From: an uncultured Collinsella sp.
GTDB lineage: Bacteria > Actinomycetota > Coriobacteriia > Coriobacteriales > Coriobacteriaceae
Direction of reading: 5' to 3'
Assembly: GCA_900553215.1 (NCBI GenBank)
Contig: USCJ01000062.1
Location: 1 to 7,454, forward strand
Length of the DNA: 7,454 nucleotides
Position numbers and translations under genes: made by a program. Of this stretch, positions 1 to 5,324 are shown piece by piece. The notes under the pieces are model-generated. The model had not been told where the DNA came from and made no database searches. It saw only the letters and a list, made by a program, of their open reading frames with translations. Position 1 is the stretch's first letter. Every line of letters starts with the position of its first letter.

Positions 1-39
1 GCCCAGCCGGTGGAAACGGAGTCGCTTGAGGACATCTGA
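1..39 (+). CDS. Possible C-terminal tail of an upstream gene (partial)
   Basis: Read in frame 1, the window opens with twelve sense codons (AQPVETESLEDI) and then TGA at 37-39. The acidic tail could be the end of a protein whose body lies before the window. The other two forward frames also stop early, at 25-27 and 60-62, so a short open stretch here proves little. There is no homology to lean on; this is listed only because the dap operon promoter starts about 90 nt later and the gap is otherwise empty. Confidence 0.2.
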   Translation, partial: AQPVETESLEDI

Positions 40-79
40 GGCTCTTCCATTCCGGGTAAAATGACGGAGCGGGTGGATG

Positions 80-113
80 ATTTTGCCGCGCATATGCATG
101 GAACGGCGAAAAT
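80..113. repeat. Imperfect inverted repeat upstream of the lysA promoter
   Basis: ATTTTGCCG at 80-88 pairs with CGGCGAAAAT at 104-113, with one bulged G (108) and a 15-nt loop that contains the palindrome GCATATGC. It ends 12 nt before the -35 box. It could be an operator or the weak 3' hairpin of an upstream gene. No T-run follows on the plus strand, so a Rho-independent terminator for an upstream plus-strand gene is unlikely. Function unknown. Confidence 0.35.
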
Positions 114-125
114 GTCTTTGCCTTC

Positions 126-154
126 TTGACACAGCCCCGAGCGGCTTCTAAAAT
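126..154 (+). promoter_or_regulatory. Sigma70-type promoter of the dap operon
   Basis: A perfect -35 box TTGACA (126-131) is separated by exactly 17 bp from TAAAAT (149-154, five of six matches to the consensus -10). Transcription would begin near 161, leaving a leader of about 28 nt that holds little more than the ribosome binding site. This leaves no room for a lysine riboswitch or an attenuator, so any lysine control would have to act at the promoter or on the enzymes. Confidence 0.8.
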
Positions 155-189
155 GAGCACAATACTAGGTTTTGCAGGGAGGAAGTCCA

Positions 190-2469
190 ATGAAGAAGCC
201 GTTTGTAACAGCGGAGCAGCTTGAGGACATCGCCGCGCGCTATCCCACACCGTTTCACCTCTATGATGCGCAGGGCATCCGCGAGAATGCCCGCCGCCTG
301 AAAGCCGCTTTTTCGTGGAATCCCGGCTACCGGGAATATTTCGCCGTGAAGGCTACGCCGACCCCCGCCATCCTCAAGATCCTGCAGGAGGAGGGCTGCG
401 GCTGCGACTGCTCGTCGCTCACGGAGCTGATGATGGCCGAGCGCATCGGCAGCGTCGGCGAGAACATCATGTTCTCGTCCAACGACACGCCGGCGGCCGA
501 CTTTGAGCTCGCCGACAAGCTGGGCGCCATCGTCAACTTTGATGACATCAGCCACATTGAGTTCTTTGAGCGCGTTGCGGGGCCCATCCCCAAGACGGTC
601 AGCTGCCGCTTTAATCCGGGTGGCCTGTTCCAGCTCTCCAATGGCATCATGGATAACCCCGGCGACTCCAAGTACGGCATGACCACCGAGCAGCTCTTCG
701 AGGCCTTCCGCACGCTCAAGGCCAAGGGTGCCGAGGACTTTGGTATCCACGCATTCCTTGCCAGCAACACCGTCACCAACGACTACTACCCCAAGCTTGC
801 GCGCATCCTCTTTGAGCTTGCCGTGCGCCTGGAGCGCGAGACCGGCGCACACGTCGCCTTCATCAATCTGTCCGGCGGCATCGGCATCCCCTATCTGCCC
901 GAGCAGCAGGCCAACGACATTCCCGCCATCGGCGAGGGGGTGCACGCGGCATACGACGAGATCCTGGTTCCCGCCGGCATGGGCGATGTGGCGATTTGCA
1001 CCGAGATGGGTCGCTTTATGATGGGCCCCTACGGCTGCCTGGTGACCAAGGCCATCCACGAAAAGCAGATCTACAAGGACTATATCGGCGTGGACGCAAG
1101 CGCCGTCGACCTCATTCGTCCCGCTATGTATGGTGCCTACCACCACATTACGGTGATGGGACAGCCGGGTGGCGCCGACAAGACCGCAGCACCGGTCACG
1201 AACACGTATGACATCACGGGCAACTTGTGCGAGAACAACGATAAGTTCGCCATCGACCGCTCGCTGCCGCATATCGACATGGGCGACCTGCTTGTGATCC
1301 ACGATACCGGCGCGCATGGCTACTCCATGGGCTACAACTACAACGGACGCCTGCGCTCCGCCGAGGTCCTGCTGCGCCCCGATGGCTCGGCCGACCTCAT
1401 CCGACGCGCCGAGCGCCCGGTCGATTACTTTGCCACGCTCGACGTGCTGCCGTGCGGCCAAGAGTTGCTGGCCAAGTCGCGCGCCGAAAGTGCCCGCCGC
1501 CGCGCTCAGGACGAGCGCCTGGCCGTCGCCGCTCAGTGGAACAAACGCATCCAGATCGCGGAAGCGAAGGAGAAGAACATGGACATCCGCAATCTCGAGG
1601 GTTCAATCGTCGCCCTTGTCACGCCGTTTAAAAAGGACGGCAGTGTCGACTTTGACGCGCTCGAGCGCCTTATCGATTTCCACCTGCAAAATGGCACCGA
1701 TGCCATCCTCACCCTGGGCACCACCGGCGAGAGCGCCACGATGACCGACGACGAGGACAACTCCGTTGTCGCCGCGGTGGTCAAGCAGGTTGCAGGACGC
1801 GTCCCCGTCATTGCCGGCTCGGGCTCCAACTCCACGCAGACCATGCTCACCAAGTCGCTCACCTATCAGGGACTGGGCGCCGACGGCCTGCTGCTCATTA
1901 CCCCCTACTACAACAAGTCCAACGAAGAGGGCATCTACCGGCACTTTAAGACCGTGGCCGACGCCGTGGACATCCCCTGCATCCTGTACAACATCCCCGG
2001 CCGCTGCGGCTGCGGCATCAGCGTGCACAACGTGGAGCGCTTGGCCGCGCACCCCAACATCATGGGCATCAAGGAGGCCTCGGGCAACGTCGCCTACGCA
2101 GCCAAGATCGCCCACCTGCTGTCCGATGACTTCCGCATGTACTCGGGCGAGGACGCCCTCACCGTGCCGCTCATGAGCCTGGGCGCCTCGGGCACCATCA
2201 GTGTGTGGGCCGATGTTCAGCCGCAGCTCGTGCACGACATGTGCCGCGCCTATCTGGACGGCGACGTAGCGCGCGCCCGCGATATCCAGATTGCCGGCCA
2301 GCCGCTCATCAATGCCCTCTTTAGCGAGGTCAACCCCATCCCCGTTAAGGAAGCGCTCGCTCAGATGGGCATGATCGAGGCAAACTACCGTATGCCGCTG
2401 TGCCCCATGGCCAACGACACACGTGCCGCACTTACCGATGCTCTGAAGGGAGCTGGTCTGCTTGATTAA
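190..2469 (+). CDS. lysA: LysA-DapA fusion: diaminopimelate decarboxylase joined to dihydrodipicolinate synthase
   Basis: One uninterrupted 759-codon frame. Residues 1 to about 418 are a PLP-dependent, fold-III diaminopimelate decarboxylase, which converts meso-diaminopimelate to L-lysine and CO2. Visible marks are the PLP lysine in FAVKA (K54), the glycine loop SGGIGIPY (228-235), EMGR (272-275), VDASAVDLIRP (301-311), the catalytic cysteine in CENND (C347) and the C-terminal YNYNGR segment (382-387). The usual family length is about 420 residues. Here residues 419-463 are a charged, probably helical Ala/Arg/Glu-rich stretch that runs without a stop into a complete DapA (from residue 464, ATG 1579). 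The ATG at 190 is chosen because AGGGAGGA (176-183) lies 6 nt upstream; an in-frame TTG at 172 would sit upstream of that site. The LysA half is divergent: the common HIGSQ-like motif reads HAFLASN (187-193). A lost stop codon or a sequence error at the junction would make this two ordinary genes. The domain calls are firm; the fused product is inferred from the open frame. Confidence 0.85.
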   Translation: MKKPFVTAEQLEDIAARYPTPFHLYDAQGIRENARRLKAAFSWNPGYREYFAVKATPTPAILKILQEEGCGCDCSSLTELMMAERIGSVGENIMFSSNDTPAADFELADKLGAIVNFDDISHIEFFERVAGPIPKTVSCRFNPGGLFQLSNGIMDNPGDSKYGMTTEQLFEAFRTLKAKGAEDFGIHAFLASNTVTNDYYPKLARILFELAVRLERETGAHVAFINLSGGIGIPYLPEQQANDIPAIGEGVHAAYDEILVPAGMGDVAICTEMGRFMMGPYGCLVTKAIHEKQIYKDYIGVDASAVDLIRPAMYGAYHHITVMGQPGGADKTAAPVTNTYDITGNLCENNDKFAIDRSLPHIDMGDLLVIHDTGAHGYSMGYNYNGRLRSAEVLLRPDGSADLIRRAERPVDYFATLDVLPCGQELLAKSRAESARRRAQDERLAVAAQWNKRIQIAEAKEKNMDIRNLEGSIVALVTPFKKDGSVDFDALERLIDFHLQNGTDAILTLGTTGESATMTDDEDNSVVAAVVKQVAGRVPVIAGSGSNSTQTMLTKSLTYQGLGADGLLLITPYYNKSNEEGIYRHFKTVADAVDIPCILYNIPGRCGCGISVHNVERLAAHPNIMGIKEASGNVAYAAKIAHLLSDDFRMYSGEDALTVPLMSLGASGTISVWADVQPQLVHDMCRAYLDGDVARARDIQIAGQPLINALFSEVNPIPVKEALAQMGMIEANYRMPLCPMANDTRAALTDALKGAGLLD
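1567..1572 (+). promoter_or_regulatory. Internal Shine-Dalgarno for DapA inside the fusion frame
   Basis: AAGGAG lies 6 nt before the ATG at 1579, an ideal spacing. It sits within the LysA-side coding sequence (codons for AKEK). It argues that DapA is also translated on its own, so the locus may yield both a fusion and a free synthase. Confidence 0.7.
1579..2469 (+). CDS. dapA: 4-hydroxy-tetrahydrodipicolinate synthase (internal start within the fusion frame)
   Basis: A complete 296-residue DapA, matching the usual length of about 290-300. It condenses pyruvate with aspartate semialdehyde in the cytoplasm, the first step committed to diaminopimelate and lysine. Class I aldolase/NAL-family marks are GTTGE (47-51), the tyrosine in TPYYNK (Y110/Y111), the catalytic tyrosine in YNIPGR (Y137) and the Schiff-base lysine in GIKEAS (K165). 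The start is chosen by the AAGGAG 6 nt upstream and by the normal N-terminus MDIRNLEGSIVALVTPF. The frame is open upstream into lysA, so a LysA-DapA fusion also contains this domain. Aligned by eye to the E. coli enzyme, the allosteric lysine-site residues His53, His56 and Glu84 correspond to D57, D60 and T88, which suggests weak or absent lysine inhibition. The 3' end overlaps dapB by 8 nt. Confidence 0.93.
   Translation: MDIRNLEGSIVALVTPFKKDGSVDFDALERLIDFHLQNGTDAILTLGTTGESATMTDDEDNSVVAAVVKQVAGRVPVIAGSGSNSTQTMLTKSLTYQGLGADGLLLITPYYNKSNEEGIYRHFKTVADAVDIPCILYNIPGRCGCGISVHNVERLAAHPNIMGIKEASGNVAYAAKIAHLLSDDFRMYSGEDALTVPLMSLGASGTISVWADVQPQLVHDMCRAYLDGDVARARDIQIAGQPLINALFSEVNPIPVKEALAQMGMIEANYRMPLCPMANDTRAALTDALKGAGLLD
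2446..2452 (+). promoter_or_regulatory. Shine-Dalgarno deciding the TTG start of dapB
   Basis: AAGGGAG inside the last codons of dapA lies 9 nt before the TTG at 2462. It supports the TTG start, because the next ATG (2480) would cut into the nucleotide-binding GTGRMG motif. Location within dapA implies translational coupling. Confidence 0.65.
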
Positions 2470-3202
2470 GACCGTCATTATGGGAACGGGCCGCATGGGC
2501 TCGCTCATCCGTACTACCGCCGAAGGCATTATCGACGCCGCCGGGCAGCCCGTTTTTGATATCGTGGCCCAGATCGGTTTTGATCTGTCCGAGCTCGAGA
2601 GCGCCCCGGCAGCCGACGTCATCATCGACTTCTCGAACGTCGTGACCTTCGATGCCGTCGTCGCCTATGTCGAGTGCACGGGCGCGGCGTTGGTCTCGGG
2701 CACTACAGGCTACACACCCGAGCAGATGGATCGCCTGCGCGAGCTGGGTCAGAACGCCCGCGTCATGCACTCCGGCAATTACTCCATCGGTATCGCAGCC
2801 CTGCGTCATCTGGTAGCACAGGCCACACGCGAGCTGCCCGGCTTTGACTGCGAAATCGTCGAGACGCACCATAACCAAAAGGTCGATGCCCCCAGCGGCA
2901 CTGCCAAATTGCTGCTCGATGCCGTAGTCGAAACCGAGCCCGAGGCAGGCTACCACCCCGTCTATGGCCGCGAGGGCATGTGCGGAGCGCGCGACCCCAA
3001 GGAGATCGGCATGCACTCGCTGCGCGGTGGCACTGTCGCCGGCGTGCACGAAGTGAGTTTCTTTGGCCAGGACGAAGAAGTCACGCTCACGCATCGCGCC
3101 ACAAGCCGTCAGATCTTCGTCAACGGCGCCCTGGCAGCCGCGCAGAAGCTCGTCACCCGCGAGCACGGCTTCTATACGTTCGACCAGGTCATGTTTGCCT
3201 AA
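2462..3202 (+). CDS. dapB: 4-hydroxy-tetrahydrodipicolinate reductase
   Basis: A 246-residue cytoplasmic NAD(P)H-dependent reductase that turns the DapA product into tetrahydrodipicolinate. The N-terminal Rossmann half shows GTGRMG (8-13) and GTTGY (80-84). The signature block THHNQKVDAPSGTA (135-148) holds the catalytic His pair (136-137), Lys140 and the substrate-binding SGT. The length is slightly short of the E. coli protein (273) but typical of Gram-positive relatives. It begins with TTG at 2462, overlapping the end of dapA (stop 2467-2469) in another frame. That tight overlap, with the binding site in dapA, suggests coupled translation and roughly matched amounts of the two enzymes. No anomalies seen. 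The family is firm; the exact cofactor preference cannot be read from the sequence. Confidence 0.95.
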   Translation: MIKTVIMGTGRMGSLIRTTAEGIIDAAGQPVFDIVAQIGFDLSELESAPAADVIIDFSNVVTFDAVVAYVECTGAALVSGTTGYTPEQMDRLRELGQNARVMHSGNYSIGIAALRHLVAQATRELPGFDCEIVETHHNQKVDAPSGTAKLLLDAVVETEPEAGYHPVYGREGMCGARDPKEIGMHSLRGGTVAGVHEVSFFGQDEEVTLTHRATSRQIFVNGALAAAQKLVTREHGFYTFDQVMFA

Positions 3203-3241
3203 CCAGGTATCAACCGGATCCACCCAAAGGAGAGACAGCAA

Positions 3242-3961
3242 ATGAGCAATGCAGCCGAGATGGATGCCCAAGAGATTATCAACTACATCGCCACAGCGCC
3301 CAAAAAGACGCCCGTCAAACTGTACGTGCGCGAGAAGCCCGGCATGAAGGTCCAGTGGGGCAATGCGCACGTCTACGGCGGTCGTCGTGGCAAGACCGTC
3401 TTTGGTGACTGGGATGAGCTCAAAGCCATCCTTGATGCCAATGCCGATTCCATCGATTACTACGATGTGGAGAACGATTGCCGTAACTCCGCCGTGCCCA
3501 TGCTCGACCTTAAGGGCATCAACGCCCGCATCGAGCCGGGCGCGATCATCCGTGACCGCGTCGAGATCGGCGATCGCGCCGTCATCATGATGGGTGCCAT
3601 CATCAATATCGGCTCCGTCATCGGTGAGGGCTCCATGATCGACATGGGCGCCGTGCTGGGCGGCCGCGCCACAGTGGGCAAGAACTGCCACATCGGCGCT
3701 GGAACCGTGTTGGCAGGCGTCGTTGAACCCGCAAGCGCCACGCCCGTCATCATCGAGGACGATGTCATGATCGGCGCCAACGCCGTGGTCCTGGAAGGCG
3801 TGCACGTAGGCAAGGGCGCTGTCGTTGCCGCCGGCGCCGTGTGCGTCGAGGACGTCCCCGCTGGTGCCGTCGTGGCCGGTGTCCCCGCCCGCGTCATCAA
3901 GATGCGCGACGAGAAGACCGACAGCAAGACCGGACTCGAGGAAGATCTGCGTCAGCTGTAG
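3242..3961 (+). CDS. dapH: Tetrahydrodipicolinate N-acetyltransferase
   Basis: A 239-residue transferase that acetylates tetrahydrodipicolinate with acetyl-CoA, opening the N-acetyl branch of diaminopimelate synthesis. An N-terminal domain of about 85 residues is followed by a left-handed beta-helix of hexapeptide repeats (about 95-205; for example [19 protein letters not shown] and [15 protein letters not shown]) and the ending [10 protein letters not shown] (211-220), typical of hexapeptide acetyltransferases. Family proteins are about 230-240 residues and act as trimers. AAAGGAG at 3226-3232 lies 9 nt before the ATG, and 39 nt separate it from dapB, so it is the last gene of the operon. 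The length and N-terminal domain fit DapH rather than the succinyl-specific DapD of proteobacteria. The N-acetyl aminotransferase, deacetylase and dapF must be encoded elsewhere. Confidence 0.93.
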   Translation: MSNAAEMDAQEIINYIATAPKKTPVKLYVREKPGMKVQWGNAHVYGGRRGKTVFGDWDELKAILDANADSIDYYDVENDCRNSAVPMLDLKGINARIEPGAIIRDRVEIGDRAVIMMGAIINIGSVIGEGSMIDMGAVLGGRATVGKNCHIGAGTVLAGVVEPASATPVIIEDDVMIGANAVVLEGVHVGKGAVVAAGAVCVEDVPAGAVVAGVPARVIKMRDEKTDSKTGLEEDLRQL

Positions 3962-3962
3962 G

Positions 3963-3990
3963 GTTGCGCGGGTTTACCAACCCGCGTAAC
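3963..3990 (+). terminator. Stable hairpin directly after dapH
   Basis: GTTGCGCGGGTT (3963-3974) pairs with AACCCGCGTAAC (3979-3990): twelve base pairs including one G-U, closed by a TACC loop. It starts one base after the dapH stop codon. There is no T-run after it, so it may be a mRNA 3'-end stabiliser or a weak terminator rather than a classical Rho-independent one. Confidence 0.55.
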
Positions 3991-4003
3991 AGCTCGACGC
4001 TGC

Positions 4004-4101
4004 AAACGCCCCAGAGCGGCAATCTGACGTTCAATCGTCGGGCATGACCAGAAGGTCAATGCCCTCCTCTTTCACGTCACCTTGCTCGCTCTGGGGCGTT
4101 T
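4004..4101. repeat. 98-nt triple-nested palindrome in the convergent gap
   Basis: Three inverted repeats sit inside each other. The outer stem pairs AAACGCCCCAGAGCG (4004-4018) perfectly with 4087-4101, and GCAA/TTGC (4019-4022/4082-4085) continues it past one bulged base. The middle stem is TGACGT (4025-4030) with ACGTCA (4074-4079). The inner stem is GGGCATGACC (4040-4049) with GGTCAATGCCC (4054-4064), one bulged A, loop AGAA. A CGCTG lies one base outside each end (3998-4002 and 4103-4107), resembling a 5-bp target duplication. It could be a miniature inverted-repeat element, a structured RNA or an elaborate transcript end. There is no coding potential worth naming. Confidence 0.6.
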
Positions 4102-4144
4102 TCGCTGACTTATGCTCAACCTACGGCGCAATTCAATCCCAAGC

Positions 4145-4188
4145 AAAAAAGGCCGAAGCCCTCATCCGAGGCTTCGACCTTTGTTTTT
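4145..4188. terminator. Bidirectional Rho-independent terminator
   Basis: The arms 4148-4160 and 4170-4182 pair over 12 of 13 positions (one C/A mismatch at 4153/4177) around a 9-nt loop. On the plus strand the stem runs into TTTGTTTTT (4180-4188); on the minus strand it runs into a six-T tract (complement of 4145-4150). It can therefore end both the dap operon and the converging nucleoid-protein gene, whose stop codon is 20 nt away. Confidence 0.85.
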
Positions 4189-4208
4189 CTGCAGCGTCCA
4201 AGCGCAGT

Positions 4209-5213
4209 TTATCGATTCTCGATGCTGCCGATGTTTTTGAGCTCGATGGAGATGAGGCCGTTGGGTTCGTTGACGAACTCGATGTACTCGGAGTTCGAGC
4301 CCATCTCGGCCGGAAAGCTGATCTCGATGCCCGTGTCGGTACGAATCTTGTGGTTGCGCACGGCCGCACGCTCGACCTGCTTGCGCTCCACGGGCACACG
4401 CTCGGGCACCTTCTCTTCGGTCAGCGCCGCACGTACGCTCTCCTTGATGACCGGTTCGTCCTCAAAGACCTCATCGACGATATCCCAAGGCGGAAGCTCC
4501 TCGTCATCCTCGACCTTCTCGGCAACGGCAGCCTTAACCTTAGCGAGCGCTACGGCCGTATTGGCACCGTGCTCCTCGGCGACTTCCTCGACTACACGCG
4601 TCACGGTGTCGATGACCTCCTTGCCCGATACGCCCGTGTCGCACTGCAGCAGGCCATCGGGGATAAGCATACGGTCCTCGCCGGCAATCTTGCGCTTCTT
4701 GTCCACGTAGCCGATCTCCATGGTACTCGCGCGCACGATGGCATAGCTCGGCACCTTTTGCGAGGGGTTCGGCAGAATGGCGTAGTGGCGCGCGATGTCG
4801 TTGCGCACCTCTCCCTCCTCGCGGCCCACTTCGTGCATAAAAGCCTGCTTGGAGCCCAGCAGCATCACGGCAAACCAGCGGGCATCCTCATCGTCGTCAA
4901 AATCGGCCACGAGCACGTCGGTGGACTCGGCTTTCTCGGCTTTGGTGAGCTCGGAGGAGATAAACTCCGCAATCTGCTGCGACAGGTCCACGAACTCGCG
5001 CTCGCCAAAGAAGTAACCCTTGAGCTCGCCGCCAAACGCAGAGTTCTCGGCAAACGTGGCGCGTTTATTGTCGGCCGAGGTACGTGCGCGGCGCAGATGC
5101 GTGGTCACGAAGTTGCGCACGGTGCGGCTCTCGATATCGAGCTCGCGCTGGCTCATAACGTTGACGGCAGAGTCAAAGTCCAGGATATGCAGAATCGCGT
5201 GATTGATTTTCAT
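4209..5213 (-). CDS. 37-kDa nucleoid-associated protein (NA37/YejK-like)
   Basis: A 334-residue acidic protein recognised by its N-terminus MKINHAILHILDF and by overall resemblance to the NA37 family (E. coli YejK, also called NdpA). These are abundant nucleoid-bound proteins of poorly defined role. Family-like segments are GELKGYFFG (62-70), FDDDEDARWFAVMLLGSKQAF (105-125) and the C-terminal EYIEFVNEPNGLISIELKNIG (309-329). Residues 205-270 are rich in Glu, Ala and Val and probably helical. The start at 5213 is preferred over the ATG at 5222 because relatives begin MKIN, and because the weak GGA-type ribosome site would be directly against the 5222 codon. It is the last of three minus-strand genes and ends at the bidirectional terminator. 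The family is recognised from memory of its pattern; DNA binding is inferred from the family. Confidence 0.85.
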   Translation of the reverse strand: MKINHAILHILDFDSAVNVMSQRELDIESRTVRNFVTTHLRRARTSADNKRATFAENSAFGGELKGYFFGEREFVDLSQQIAEFISSELTKAEKAESTDVLVADFDDDEDARWFAVMLLGSKQAFMHEVGREEGEVRNDIARHYAILPNPSQKVPSYAIVRASTMEIGYVDKKRKIAGEDRMLIPDGLLQCDTGVSGKEVIDTVTRVVEEVAEEHGANTAVALAKVKAAVAEKVEDDEELPPWDIVDEVFEDEPVIKESVRAALTEEKVPERVPVERKQVERAAVRNHKIRTDTGIEISFPAEMGSNSEYIEFVNEPNGLISIELKNIGSIENR

Positions 5214-5251
5214 ATACGGCATTCCGTTCTAGATCGATTTCGGCACGAACC

Positions 5252-5257
5252 AGTATA
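5252..5257 (-). promoter_or_regulatory. Candidate -10 box for the nucleoid-protein gene
   Basis: On the minus strand TATACT (five of six matches to TATAAT) lies 38 nt before the ATG at 5213, giving a plausible leader of about 32 nt. The expected -35 position (5275-5280) reads GCGCTC and is not consensus-like, so this is only a candidate. Confidence 0.3.
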
Positions 5258-5288
5258 GCGGTCGAGCCCTCCCCGAGCGCATCGAAGA

Positions 5289-5321
5289 TTGGTACATCGG
5301 GGACAGGTTGCTTTGCACCAA
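5289..5321. repeat. 33-nt hairpin-forming repeat, copy 1
   Basis: Direct-orientation copy of the element at 6502-6534 with 28 of 33 positions identical. Its ends pair: on minus-strand RNA UUGGUGCA and UGUACCAA form eight pairs including one G-U. It begins 3 nt after the hydrolase stop codon, so it would form a hairpin at the 3' end of that transcript. The central ACCTGTCCCC core resembles REP-like intergenic palindromes; that likeness is from memory. Confidence 0.75.
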
Positions 5322-5324
5322 TGG

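Noticed and set aside
57..62. A second TAAAAT -10 box upstream
   Set aside because: No -35-like hexamer at 16-18 bp; the nearest TTGAGG is 25 bp away.
161..189. Lysine riboswitch or leader-peptide attenuator before lysA
   Set aside because: The promoter leaves only about 28 nt of leader, too short for either.
148..1461. 437-codon open frame on the minus strand opposite lysA
   Set aside because: Shadow of a GC-rich, strongly biased gene. The translation is low-complexity in Val, Gly, Ala, Asp and His, with no recognisable domain, and it lies wholly opposite lysA.
1603..3805. Long minus-strand open frames opposite dapA, dapB and dapH (340 and 457 codons)
   Set aside because: Same antisense shadow pattern; the plus strand encodes unmistakable enzymes with intact motifs throughout.
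5213..5222. ATG at 5222 as the start of the nucleoid-protein gene
   Set aside because: The purine-rich ribosome site would touch the start codon, and relatives begin MKIN, matching the ATG at 5213.
4044..5258. 404-codon plus-strand open frame across the nucleoid-protein gene
   Set aside because: It starts inside the nested palindrome and then mirrors the NA37-like gene. Its translation is His/Leu/Asp/Arg-rich with no family resemblance, whereas the minus strand matches a known family.
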